NCBI RefSeq assembly: GCF_043555865.1
Contig: NZ_JBIGHY010000005.1
Span: 62,001-126,000 of the forward strand
Direction: 5' to 3'
DNA: 64,000 bases
DNA from: Pelomonas dachongensis
GTDB lineage: Bacteria; Pseudomonadota; Gammaproteobacteria; Burkholderiales; Burkholderiaceae_C
Shown: one piece after another, positions 8,724 to 17,132 of the stretch
Layout of the letters: the number at the start of each line of letters is the position of its first letter
Position numbering within the stretch: the first letter of the stretch is position 1
Program-made: the position numbers and the translations under genes
Notes under the pieces: generated by a model
Told to the model about the DNA's origin: nothing
What the model saw: the letters and a program-made list of their open reading frames with translations, nothing else
Database searches by the model: none

Positions 8724-8747
8724 GGGCATTCCTTTTGAGATGACATC

Positions 8748-8765
8748 GCCGCCCGATCTGGCGGC
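8748..8765 (-). promoter_or_regulatory. Hairpin in the leader of the TonB-dependent receptor
   Basis: A perfect 6-bp repeat GCCGCC/GGCGGC with a six-base loop lies 24 bases upstream of the receptor start, just before its Shine-Dalgarno sequence. It might tune translation or stabilise the message. In a GC-rich genome such short stems also arise by chance. The intergenic stretch 8724-8970 shows no other clear signal. Confidence 0.25.
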
Positions 8766-8970
8766 ACCGACCCGGGTCCGGGTCGCCCCTGGACCGGGCG
8801 ATGTGCTCGGCTGGAGAGGTGGCGCAGTTTGTGCGACCGCAGCAATTCGCCTCGCTCCGGGAATGTCCGCACGAGCCGCTGCCCAGGCCATAACCCGTTG
8901 ATTCACATGACCTTCCGTCCGCGGCTCTTCCCTAGGCTGTCAGCCCGGAGCGTTGCCGCGCCGCGACGGC

Positions 8971-10806
8971 TCAGCTTGGTGAAACGTTCAGTCGCGGCAC
9001 TGCGGCTAAAAGCGTGCGCGTGTATGCCTCGCGAGGCTGGCCCAGCACGTCGGCACAGGCGCCCTGCTCCACGATGCGCCCGCGCTGCATCACTGCGATG
9101 TCATCGGCGACGTACTCGACCACACCAATGTTGTGCGTGATGAAGAGGTAGGCCAACCCTTGCTCGCGCTGCAGTTCGCGCAGCAGGTTCAGGATCTGCG
9201 CCTGCACCGACACGTCCAGCGCCGAGGTCGGCTCGTCGCAGACGATGAGCTTCGGCTGCACGGCCAGCGCGCGGGCGATGGCGATGCGCTGGCGTTGGCC
9301 GCCGGAGAACTCGTGCGGCCAGCGCTGCAGCGCGTCGCGGCGCAGGCCCACCTGCTCCACCAGGCTCAGCAGCCGCTCCTGGCGCTGGCCAGCATCCAGT
9401 TCGGCGCGCAGCGCGATCAGGCCTTCTTCGAGCACCTCGGCCACGCGCATGCGCGGGTTCAGCGACGCGAACGGGTCCTGGAAGATGATCTGCACGCTGC
9501 GGCGCGCCTGCACGAGCGCGGGGCCGTGCAGCTGGAACAGGTCCTGGCCGTCAAACAAGGCTTGGCCGCTGATCTGCGCCTGGCGGCGCAGCAGCTGGAC
9601 GATGGCCTTGCCGGACGTCGTCTTGCCGCAGCCGGACTCACCGACCAGCGCCAGCGTGCGGCCGGCATGCAGTTGGAAGGTGACGCCGTCGACCGCGTCG
9701 AAATGGCGCGGGCCGCGCGAGAACAGCGGCGCCTTCAGCGCGAAGCGCACGTGCAGGTCGCGCACATCCAGCAGCGGCGCAACGCCCTGCCCCATGGCCT
9801 GTGACCACACCGCCCGGGGTTGCACGGGCACGCGCGCCAGCGCCTCGCCAGGCTGGCTGTACAGCAGGCAGCGCACCTGATGCTGCAGGCCTTCGTCGGT
9901 TAGCGTGGGCGGCGTGCCGGCGCAGTGCACCATGGCTCTGTCGCAGCGCGGCGCGAAGCGGCAGCCGGCGAAATCCAGCCACAGCGGGGGCACGGTGCCG
10001 GCGATGGCCGCCAGCGGTTCGCCGCGGCGGCCTGCATCAGGCAGCGCCTGCAGCAGCAGCCGCGCGTAAGGGTGCTTCGGGTGCGAAAAGAACTCGGCCG
10101 CCGGCGCGACCTCGATGATCTGGCCGGCATACATCAACGCCACGCGATGCGCCATGCCGCTGACGACGGCCAGGTCGTGCGTGATCAGCAGCACGCCCAG
10201 CTGCCGCTCGCGCTGAAGGTCGCGGATCAGGTCCAGGATCTGCGCCTGAATGGTCACGTCCAGCGCCGTCGTCGGCTCGTCGGCGACGAGGAAGTCGGGT
10301 TCGGCCGCCAGCGCGACGGCGATCATCACGCGCTGCTTCTGGCCGCCGGACAGGCGGAAGGGGTAGTCGTCGATGCGGCGCTCGGGCTCGGGGATGCCGA
10401 CGCGGCGCAACCAATCGATGGCCTTGGCGCGCGCCACCTTGCCACGCAGGTCCGTGTGTGCCTCGATGGCTTCCACGATCTGCTCGCCCACGCGCATGAC
10501 CGGATTCAGGCTGGTGGACGGCTCCTGGAAGATCATGGACACGCGCCCGCCGCGCACCTCGCGCATGCGGCTCTCGGGCAGCGCCAGCAGGTCCTGGCCG
10601 TCCAGCTGCACCGCCCCGCCGGCCACGCGGCCGTTCTCGGGCAGCAGCCGCATCAGCGCCAGCGCCGTCATGCTCTTGCCGCAGCCGCTCTCGCCCACCA
10701 GCGCGAAGGTCTCGCCGCGCGTCAGCGCCAGCCGCATGCCGTCGATGGCCCGCACCAGGCCCGCCTCGGCGGCCAGCTCCACCTTGAGGTCACAGATCTC
10801 AAGCAT
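8971..10806 (-). CDS. Fused double ATPase of an oligopeptide-type ABC importer (YejF/DppDF-like)
   Basis: A 611-residue protein with two complete ABC ATPase domains in tandem. Each has a Walker A (GESGCGKSMTAL and GESGCGKTTSGKA), a signature motif (LSGGQKQRV and FSGGQRQRIA) and a Walker B with catalytic Glu (FLVADEPTTALD and LIVCDEPTSALD). An OppD/DppD-type cysteine-rich extension (CRFAPRCDRAMVHC) closes the first domain. Such fusions power peptide importers such as YejABEF. The frame is open further upstream, but the ATG at 10806 overlaps the permease stop by eight bases and gives the canonical start MLEICDLKVEL. It is the last gene of the importer operon and lies 247 bases before the TonB-dependent receptor. 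Confidence 0.93.
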   Translation of the reverse strand: MLEICDLKVELAAEAGLVRAIDGMRLALTRGETFALVGESGCGKSMTALALMRLLPENGRVAGGAVQLDGQDLLALPESRMREVRGGRVSMIFQEPSTSLNPVMRVGEQIVEAIEAHTDLRGKVARAKAIDWLRRVGIPEPERRIDDYPFRLSGGQKQRVMIAVALAAEPDFLVADEPTTALDVTIQAQILDLIRDLQRERQLGVLLITHDLAVVSGMAHRVALMYAGQIIEVAPAAEFFSHPKHPYARLLLQALPDAGRRGEPLAAIAGTVPPLWLDFAGCRFAPRCDRAMVHCAGTPPTLTDEGLQHQVRCLLYSQPGEALARVPVQPRAVWSQAMGQGVAPLLDVRDLHVRFALKAPLFSRGPRHFDAVDGVTFQLHAGRTLALVGESGCGKTTSGKAIVQLLRRQAQISGQALFDGQDLFQLHGPALVQARRSVQIIFQDPFASLNPRMRVAEVLEEGLIALRAELDAGQRQERLLSLVEQVGLRRDALQRWPHEFSGGQRQRIAIARALAVQPKLIVCDEPTSALDVSVQAQILNLLRELQREQGLAYLFITHNIGVVEYVADDIAVMQRGRIVEQGACADVLGQPREAYTRTLLAAVPRLNVSPS

Positions 10807-12238
10807 GGTCCACCACCTGCTTGCGGCTGAGCACGCGCGGCCGTGTCGAACGCGCCTTGGGGTCGAACGCGTCGCGCACGCCGTCGGCAAACAGGTTGGC
10901 CGCCAGCACCAGGCTCACCATGAAGCCGAAGGCCGCCGCGAAGCTCCACCACACGACCGGGTCGCGCGACATCTCCGAGCGGGCCAGGTTGATCATGCCG
11001 CCGAAGCTGTTGGTGGTCGGGTCCACGCCAACGCCCACGTACGTGAGCACGGCCTCGTACAGGATCAGCTCCGAGAAGCTCAGCACCACCGTGATCAACA
11101 CCAGGTGCATGACGTTGGGCAGGATGTGGCGGGCCATGATGCTCACGTCGCCCACGCCGAAGGCCGTCGCCGCCTGCACGTAGTCCAGCTCTCTCAATTT
11201 GAGCGTCTCGGCGCGCACCAGCCGGCACAACCCCGCCCAGCCGGTCAGGCCGAGGATCAGGCACAGCATCAGCATCTTCAGGTCGGAGCGCTCCACGGCC
11301 GTCTCGAACAGCTCGGGGTTCTTGTCCAGGAACACCTGCACCATCAGCACGCAGGCGGCGATCAGCAGCACGTTGGGCACGGAGCTGAGCGTGGTGTAGC
11401 CGTACTGGATGACCTCGTCCACCCAGCCCTTGTAGTAACCGGCCAGCACGCCCAGCAGCAGCGCCAGAGGCAACGTCGCGAGCGTGGACAGCGCGCCGAT
11501 GACGAAGGCGGTGCGCACGCTCTTCAGCGCCTGCACCAGCACGTCGTTGCCCGTGCGGTCGGTGCCCAGCACGTGGTAGTGGCCCATCAACGCCAGCGTC
11601 GGACCGACCAGCAGCACGACGACCGCCAGCGTCAGCAGCATGGCGCGCCACGGGTAGTGCGTGCGGTCGGCCAGCAGGTCTCGCAGCGCCTGGCGCCATC
11701 CGCCGTGATGGCGGGCGAGCACAGCCGCGGTCAGCGCGAACAGCAGCGCGATGACAACGGCGGCACCCGCGACACCCGTGACCGCGCGGCCAGCCACATC
11801 ACCTGCCCATTGCGTTGCCGGATCGATCAGGTGGGCGCCGCCGAAGGCCAGCCGCGGGTAGGCACGCACGACCTGACCCTGCGCGTCGGTGGTGCTCTCC
11901 TTGTTGAAGCCGTGAGTGCCCAGCGGCACCGAGTAACTGACCTCGCGCATCTCGATCTGCCGCTCCAGCAGCAGGTCCAGCGCGGACAGCGTGCGGGTGT
12001 CGTAGACCGGGCTGCCATCGGTACTGGGCAGCGCACGGCGCAGATGCAAGCTGTCCACCAGCGTGACGCCCAGAAACAGCGCCATGACGACGCCCGCACT
12101 GGCGGCCACCGGATCGCGCAGCACGCGCTGCCAGGTCGCGCGCAGATGCGCCTGCGACTTCACGCGCCAGGCGTAGGTCACGACCGCAGCGGCCATCAGC
12201 CACAGCGCGACGTCAGTCCAAAGCAGCACGAACTTCAT
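10799..12238 (-). CDS. Peptide ABC importer permease, YejE/OppC-like, with long N-terminal extension
   Basis: A 479-residue inner-membrane permease. The C-terminal 300 residues are the usual binding-protein-dependent transport domain, with the EAA-like loop (AATAFGVGDVSIMARHILPN) that contacts the ATPase. Ahead of it are about 180 extra residues: a first membrane helix at residues 8-22, a second near 48-65, a periplasmic segment of about 90 residues and a third helix around 150-175. YejE/OppC proteins are usually about 300-340 residues, so the extension is unusual. The gene starts seven bases after the YejB-like permease and overlaps the ATPase gene. Confidence 0.9.
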   Translation of the reverse strand: MKFVLLWTDVALWLMAAAVVTYAWRVKSQAHLRATWQRVLRDPVAASAGVVMALFLGVTLVDSLHLRRALPSTDGSPVYDTRTLSALDLLLERQIEMREVSYSVPLGTHGFNKESTTDAQGQVVRAYPRLAFGGAHLIDPATQWAGDVAGRAVTGVAGAAVVIALLFALTAAVLARHHGGWRQALRDLLADRTHYPWRAMLLTLAVVVLLVGPTLALMGHYHVLGTDRTGNDVLVQALKSVRTAFVIGALSTLATLPLALLLGVLAGYYKGWVDEVIQYGYTTLSSVPNVLLIAACVLMVQVFLDKNPELFETAVERSDLKMLMLCLILGLTGWAGLCRLVRAETLKLRELDYVQAATAFGVGDVSIMARHILPNVMHLVLITVVLSFSELILYEAVLTYVGVGVDPTTNSFGGMINLARSEMSRDPVVWWSFAAAFGFMVSLVLAANLFADGVRDAFDPKARSTRPRVLSRKQVVDHA

Positions 12239-12245
12239 GACAACC

Positions 12246-13229
12246 TCAGCTCAGCCGCACGCGAGGATCCACCCACGTGTAGGCGATGTCGATCAGCGCA
12301 TTGCTCGCGATGTAGAGCAGCGCACCAAGGAAGACCATGGTCCGCACGATGGCAAAGTCCTGGCCCGTGATGGCCTCGATGACGAAGGCGCCCAGGCCCG
12401 GGATGCCGAAGAAGCTCTCGAACACCAGGCTGCCGAGGAACACATAAGGCAGGTAGCTGCCTGCGCTGGTGATGATGGGGATCAGCGCATTGCGCAGCAC
12501 GTGCCGGCGCAGCACGCGGCCTTCGCTCAGGCCCTTGGCACGCGCGGTGCGCACGTAGTCCTTGCCCATCTCCTCAAGGAACATCGCGCGGTACAGCCGC
12601 GCCTCGCCGCCCAGCCGGCTCAGCAGCGACAGCAGGATGGGCAGCGCGAGAAAGCGCACCGCATCCAGTCCCGGCGCGAAGCCGTTCATCGGCACCAGCT
12701 TCAGCACGCGGGCGAACAGGTACTGGCCCACGATGATGTAGAACAGGCTGGAGATCGACAGCATCAGCACGCACAGCACCACGCCCCAGAAGTCGATGCG
12801 CGTGTGCCGGAAGAACACCAACAGCAGCGAGAACGCGACGCTGACGATGACCTGCAGGATGAACAGCGGCAGCGCCAGCTGCAAGCTCACGCCCATGCGC
12901 ACCTTGACCTCGTGGCCGATGTTGACCGCCTGGCGCGCGTCGCTCTTGCCGAAGTCCAGCGCGAACAGGCTGACCGAACGCTCCCACAGGATGGTGTGCG
13001 TGAGCTGCTCGGCGCCCTGCTTCGTCGCATCGAAGTACAGCGGCTTGTCGTAGCCGCGCTCACGCTTCCAGACCTCGATCTGCTCCTGCGTAACGCGCTT
13101 GCCACCGATGTTCAGCCGCGCCATGTCGTCCGGCGTGTTGACCGAGAAGAACAGGAAGAAGGTGAACAGGTTGACGCCGATGAGGATGGCCAGGCCGTAA
13201 CCCAGGCGGCGCATGACGAAGCTGAGCAT
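12246..13229 (-). CDS. Peptide ABC importer permease, YejB/OppB-like
   Basis: A 327-residue permease with the N-terminal motif MRRLGYGLAILIGVNLFTFFLF typical of the OppB/DppB/YejB type, six predicted membrane helices, and the EAA loop (YVRTARAKGLSEGRVLRRHVLRNALIP). The periplasmic loop after helix 1 is long, as in YejB. The start ATG at 13229 shares one base with the stop of the binding-protein gene (TGATG), which implies translational coupling. The 41-codon upward extension of the frame is not credible because it lies inside that gene. It pairs with the next permease to form the channel. Confidence 0.92.
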   Translation of the reverse strand: MLSFVMRRLGYGLAILIGVNLFTFFLFFSVNTPDDMARLNIGGKRVTQEQIEVWKRERGYDKPLYFDATKQGAEQLTHTILWERSVSLFALDFGKSDARQAVNIGHEVKVRMGVSLQLALPLFILQVIVSVAFSLLLVFFRHTRIDFWGVVLCVLMLSISSLFYIIVGQYLFARVLKLVPMNGFAPGLDAVRFLALPILLSLLSRLGGEARLYRAMFLEEMGKDYVRTARAKGLSEGRVLRRHVLRNALIPIITSAGSYLPYVFLGSLVFESFFGIPGLGAFVIEAITGQDFAIVRTMVFLGALLYIASNALIDIAYTWVDPRVRLS

Positions 13230-15448
13230 CAGCGCGTGCCCCCCAGCGCCGTGGCCGACTCGCGCTTGACCCAGGCGCGGCGCGTCCCGAAGAAGATCGC
13301 CAGCCCACCAACGGCCAGCACCAGCAGCGGCCACCAGACCGGCCGGTTCCACGCCGCGATGCTGCGCGTGCGGTCCTCGGTGTCCACCCGCAGGTAGCGC
13401 GCGCGGTCACGCACGACGACGCCGGGCTTGCCGTTGTGCACCCAGCGCTGGAAGGCCACGGCCGAGTAGCTCCAGTAGCCCCAGGCCCAGGGCGCGTCCT
13501 GGCGGACGATGTCGTTCATCTGGGCCATCACGTCAGCCTTCTCCGGGCCGTCCTCCAGCGACTGAAGCTTGCGGTACAGCCGGTCGAACTTCGGGTTCAG
13601 GTAGTTGGCGGTGTTCTCGCCTTCGTGCTGGCTCTTGCTGTTGGGGCCGTAGAGCAGGAAGAGGAAGTTCTCCGCGTCCGGGTAGTCCGCGAACCACCCC
13701 CACCAGAAGATCTGGTGCTTGCCCTTCAGGATCTTTTCCTGGAACTGGTTGAAGTCGGTTGCGCGGATGTCCAGCTGGATGCCCAGCTTGGCAAACTGGC
13801 GGATCAGCCAGTCGTTCTCGGCCTTCAGCTCCGGCGTCACCACGCGCTGAAAGTCGTAGTTCAACACCAGCGGCTTGCCCGTCGTCGCGTCGCGGCCGCC
13901 GGGGTAGCCTGCCTGCTCCATCAGCTTGAAGGCATCCTCGATGGGCCGGCGCTCGACCTTGCCGTTCAACAGCCGGTGCGTGACCGGGTTGAACTCGCCC
14001 GGCTGCCCTTCCTTCGATCCGAACACGCCCGGCGGGATGGGCCCATGCGCCGCATCGCCACCCTTGTCGCGGAAGATGCGGCCATAGCCCTCCTCCCAGT
14101 CGATGGCGATGGAGATCGCCTGGCGCAGCGCGCGGTTGCGTCGCTGCTGCTCCGGCGTGTCGCCCCGGCCCACGACCGGGTCCATCCAGTTGAAGCCCAG
14201 GTACCAGTTGGAGATGTCCACCGTCATTGGCAACTGGAAGCCGCGCTGCTCAAAGAACGCCCGGACTGAGTCCGAGTCGTCGCGGTCCACGGCAAGGTTC
14301 ACGCCCCAGTCGGCGCGGTCCATCTCCGGCAGGTCCAGGTAGCCTTGCTTGAACAGCTCCTTGATGGGCACCCTCTCCTTGACGTTGATCGCAACGACCT
14401 TGTCGACGAAGGGGACCGGCTTGCCGCAATCCGCCAGCCGGCCGGCCTCGGCATCGCCGGGGGCGCCTTCGCAGGGGTAGGTGTCAGGCCGATAGTGGGG
14501 GTTGCGGCTCATGACGTGCCGGCGGTCCTGCACGTACTCGGTCATCATGAACGGGCCGCTGCCGATGGGCCAGCGGTTCATGCTCATGGAGTTGGCCGCC
14601 ATGCCGGGCTGGGCATAGAAGGCATCCGCCTCCCAGGGCACGGGCGCGGTGAAATTGGTGGCCAGCCAGTACTGCCACTGCGGGTAGCGGCCCTTCAGCC
14701 GGATGCGTAACAAGTGGTCGTTCACCGCCACCGCGCCGGCCAGCGGCCATTGGCGCAGGTCCAGGAACGGTTTGTCGGCCAGGTTATCGGGCAGGCCGGT
14801 CAGCTGCTTTTCACTCTCGCGGGTCAGCAGCGCCATGTAGTCCTTCAACCCCAGCACATGCTCGGAGAACACCGCCGAGACGGGCGCCTCCAGCCGCGGG
14901 CTGGCATGGCGCTTCAACGCGTAGACGAAGTCCTCGGCCACCACCTCGCGCGTGGCCAGTTGCTGGAACTCGAAAGGGCTGCGCTTGTCGCCCAGCTCAC
15001 CCGGCTTCAGGTGGTGATAGAGGTACTGCCCCTGTGCGTCCTTGGCGAACGCCGGGTGCGGCGACCACTTCAGCCCCGGGCGGATCTCGATGTCGTAGAC
15101 GGCTTCGGCGATCAGCGCGTCTGGCGCGTTGTCCGGCAGCCGCTGGCCCTGCTTGTCAAGGAAATACGGCTTGGCAACGTTCGACGCCGCACGCGGAATC
15201 AGTTCGTAGGGCCGCTTGAGCGGGTGGTAGCCGTAGGGCGGCTCGCTGATCTCGTAGACGTATGTACTCTCGGGCGCCGTGTACGAGGAGGTGGGGTCCA
15301 GGTAGCGCGGCGAGCGCTCGGCAAACGCCATGTATAGCGTGTTCTCGCGCTCGGCGCCGCGCGGGAAGGGGCTGTTGTTGCAGGCGGGCAGCAGCGCCAG
15401 CGCGAGCGCGCCCCCAACCACCTTCAACCACCCGACTCGACCCACCAC
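13229..15448 (-). CDS. Peptide-binding lipoprotein of the ABC importer, with a C-terminal membrane segment
   Basis: A 739-residue family-5 solute-binding protein. The N-terminus has a lipobox, LLPAC with Cys at residue 22, so it should be lipid-anchored. The body shows OppA/DppA-type features, such as the NEALRQAISIAIDW-like hinge region (here RNRALRQAISIAIDWEEGYG) and IFWWGWFADYPDAENFLFLL. It is longer than the 500-600 residues usual for the family, and it ends with a hydrophobic helix (PVWWPLLVLAVGGLAIFFG) followed by basic RR, a tail-anchor pattern. So it may be held to the inner membrane at both ends. It heads the importer operon. Substrates are likely oligopeptides; which ones is not shown by the sequence. 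Confidence 0.9.
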   Translation of the reverse strand: MVGRVGWLKVVGGALALALLPACNNSPFPRGAERENTLYMAFAERSPRYLDPTSSYTAPESTYVYEISEPPYGYHPLKRPYELIPRAASNVAKPYFLDKQGQRLPDNAPDALIAEAVYDIEIRPGLKWSPHPAFAKDAQGQYLYHHLKPGELGDKRSPFEFQQLATREVVAEDFVYALKRHASPRLEAPVSAVFSEHVLGLKDYMALLTRESEKQLTGLPDNLADKPFLDLRQWPLAGAVAVNDHLLRIRLKGRYPQWQYWLATNFTAPVPWEADAFYAQPGMAANSMSMNRWPIGSGPFMMTEYVQDRRHVMSRNPHYRPDTYPCEGAPGDAEAGRLADCGKPVPFVDKVVAINVKERVPIKELFKQGYLDLPEMDRADWGVNLAVDRDDSDSVRAFFEQRGFQLPMTVDISNWYLGFNWMDPVVGRGDTPEQQRRNRALRQAISIAIDWEEGYGRIFRDKGGDAAHGPIPPGVFGSKEGQPGEFNPVTHRLLNGKVERRPIEDAFKLMEQAGYPGGRDATTGKPLVLNYDFQRVVTPELKAENDWLIRQFAKLGIQLDIRATDFNQFQEKILKGKHQIFWWGWFADYPDAENFLFLLYGPNSKSQHEGENTANYLNPKFDRLYRKLQSLEDGPEKADVMAQMNDIVRQDAPWAWGYWSYSAVAFQRWVHNGKPGVVVRDRARYLRVDTEDRTRSIAAWNRPVWWPLLVLAVGGLAIFFGTRRAWVKRESATALGGTR

Positions 15449-15501
15449 GACACCGTCCTCAAAAACGCGACGCCCCGGCGCAAGCCGAGGCGATGGCCGG
15501 A

Positions 15502-15525
15502 ATCATAGACGGGTCACTCGTCTAT
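15502..15525 (-). promoter_or_regulatory. Candidate promoter -10 and overlapping palindrome before the ABC importer operon
   Basis: On the minus strand TATGAT (15507-15502) is a five-of-six match to a -10 box. It overlaps a perfect 7-base inverted repeat, ATAGACG-N7-CGTCTAT, at 15505-15525. The pair lies 54 bases upstream of the binding-protein start. No good -35 box is seen at 16-18 bases, which fits an activator-dependent or non-sigma70 promoter. A repressor bound here would block the polymerase. Confidence 0.4.
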
Positions 15526-15562
15526 ACAGGCAAGCGAGCGCGGTGGAAAACCCGGTATGACT

Positions 15563-16549
15563 TCAGTGATGGAGGCCGCAGTCCAGTGCGCAGTCATCGC
15601 CATGCTCGTGGTGATGCGCAGCATGCGCCAACCGCGGGTCGGACTGCCATCCCACGATGGCCTCGCGGCCCTGCACGTACAACTCCACGGTGCCGCCCAC
15701 CGGCAGGCAGACTTTGGTGCGCACATGACCGAACGGCAGGCCGGTCAGCACCGGCGTCTTCGTGCGGGCGCGCAGCGCGGCGATCGCGTCCTTGATGCCG
15801 TAGCCGCGGTCCAGCGGCGACTTCGCCGCACCGCTGAAATCTCCCAGTAGCACCGCCGCCTGCGCATCCATGACACCAGCCTGCTGCAGTTGAAGGAGCT
15901 GGCGCTCCACGCGGTACGGGTGCTCGTTGATGTCTTCCAGGAACAGGATACCGCCCTTGACCTTGGGCCAGTGCGGCGTGCCCAGCAGCGAGCACAGCAC
16001 CGTCAGGTTGCCGCCCCACAGCCGGCCGCGCGCTTCCAGGCCATCGAACTCGGGAGACGGCGCGCGGAAACCTACGGCCTCCAGCGCGCCGCTCATGGCT
16101 TCCAGGAAGCAGTCCTGCGTCACCTCGTCCACGCCGCCGTCGGCGTCGCTGCGGCCGAAGTCGTCGCAGGCCAGCGGACCGGACCACATAGACAAGCCCT
16201 TCTGGCGGGCGATGAAGCCGTTCTGCAGCGCCGTCAGGTCGCTGTAGCCGACCCAGCGGGTGCCATGCTCCACGCTCTTCGCGATGCGGCTCCAGTCGAG
16301 CTGGTCCAGCAGCCGCGTCATGCCATAGCCACCGCGCGTGGCCATGGCGATGGATGGCGCGGCGTCGGCGATGCGATGGATCGCGGCCAGCCGCGTCGCG
16401 TCGTCGCCGGCAAAGCGCTGGTCGCGTGCCAGCGCGTCGGCGTCAATGGCGACGTCGAAGCCCAGCTTCGTCAGCCGCTTGGCCGCGCGCGTCAGGTTGG
16501 CGGACTTGGCCAGTGCACCGGCGGGCGTGAACAGGGTCAGGGAGGTCAT
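15563..16549 (-). CDS. ldcA: Murein tetrapeptide LD-carboxypeptidase (S66 family)
   Basis: A 328-residue LdcA-type enzyme, which cleaves the terminal D-Ala from murein tetrapeptides during cell-wall recycling in the cytoplasm. The family marks are all present: TRGGYGMTRLLDQLD, the nucleophile Ser in VGYSDLTAL, the catalytic Glu in LEDINEHPYRVERQ and the catalytic His in GLPFGHVRTKVCLPVGG. The start ATG at 16549 overlaps the tadA stop by one base (TGATG). The last 24 residues are extra and rich in His and Cys (HAAHHHEHGDD, then two Cys and two His), which suggests metal binding. It precedes the peptide importer on the same strand, so murein-peptide recycling is a possible shared theme. Confidence 0.92.
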   Translation of the reverse strand: MTSLTLFTPAGALAKSANLTRAAKRLTKLGFDVAIDADALARDQRFAGDDATRLAAIHRIADAAPSIAMATRGGYGMTRLLDQLDWSRIAKSVEHGTRWVGYSDLTALQNGFIARQKGLSMWSGPLACDDFGRSDADGGVDEVTQDCFLEAMSGALEAVGFRAPSPEFDGLEARGRLWGGNLTVLCSLLGTPHWPKVKGGILFLEDINEHPYRVERQLLQLQQAGVMDAQAAVLLGDFSGAAKSPLDRGYGIKDAIAALRARTKTPVLTGLPFGHVRTKVCLPVGGTVELYVQGREAIVGWQSDPRLAHAAHHHEHGDDCALDCGLHH

Positions 16550-17091
16550 CAGGAAGGATCCAGTTCGGTGGCTTCGCCAGTGGGAATGATCCCCTGACGC
16601 TCGGCGCGGCGCGCCCTCGCGGCCTCGCGCCGTTCGGCAAAGAAATCGCGCAGCAGCTGAGCTGACGCATCGGCCATCAGACCCCGCTCGATCCGCGTGT
16701 GGTGGTTCAGCTGCGGGAGCGCGAACAGGTCGGTCACCGAGCCGGCCACGCCGGTCTTCGGGTCGGTCGCGGCGAACACCACGCGCTTGAAGCGCGCATG
16801 CATCAGCGCCATCGCGCACATCGCACAGGGCTCCAGCGTGACGAACAGCTCGCACTCCGGCAGCCGGTAGTTCTCCATCAGCGTGGCCGCGTGGCGCAGC
16901 GCGACGATCTCGGCGTGCGCGGTCGGGTCGTGCGTGGTGATCGGGCGGTTGTAGCCGGTGGCGATGACCTGGCCGCCCCGCACGATCACGGCGCCGACCG
17001 GCACCTCGCCCACCAGCCAGGCGTTGTGCGCCTGATCCAGCGCGAGGCGCATCGCGTACTCGTCGGCGGGGCTGAACAGGGTGTCGGTCAT
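16549..17091 (-). CDS. tadA: tRNA-specific adenosine deaminase
   Basis: A 180-residue zinc-dependent deaminase that converts adenosine to inosine at the wobble position of tRNA-Arg(ACG). The HAE motif (TAHAEIVAL) and the PCxxC motif (LEPCAMCAMAL) give the zinc ligands and the proton-shuttling Glu. The next stretch FKRVVFAATDPKTGVAGS is typical of TadA. ATG at 17091 fits the normal length; upstream codons are not needed. It is coupled to ldcA and is divergent from pxpB, 41 bases away, so the two promoters must overlap in a very short space. Confidence 0.95.
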   Translation of the reverse strand: MTDTLFSPADEYAMRLALDQAHNAWLVGEVPVGAVIVRGGQVIATGYNRPITTHDPTAHAEIVALRHAATLMENYRLPECELFVTLEPCAMCAMALMHARFKRVVFAATDPKTGVAGSVTDLFALPQLNHHTRIERGLMADASAQLLRDFFAERREAARARRAERQGIIPTGEATELDPS

Positions 17092-17132
17092 GGGCGCCGG
17101 CAGTTTAGCGGTGGCCCCGATACTTGCGCCCC

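Noticed and set aside
6300..8738. Plus-strand open frame of 812 codons
   Set aside because: Antisense shadow of the TonB-dependent receptor, which has full domain support.
8748..8830. Possible cobalamin or other riboswitch before the TonB-dependent receptor
   Set aside because: Only a short GC hairpin is present; I found no riboswitch core motif.
10373..12370. Plus-strand open frame of 665 codons rich in His and Gln
   Set aside because: Antisense shadow of the peptide ABC genes.
12237..13397. Plus-strand open frame of 386 codons
   Set aside because: Antisense shadow of the permease gene; no motifs.
15563..16855. Upstream extension of the ldcA frame to 16855
   Set aside because: The extra 102 codons lie inside tadA; the TGATG overlap and the family N-terminus place the start at 16549.
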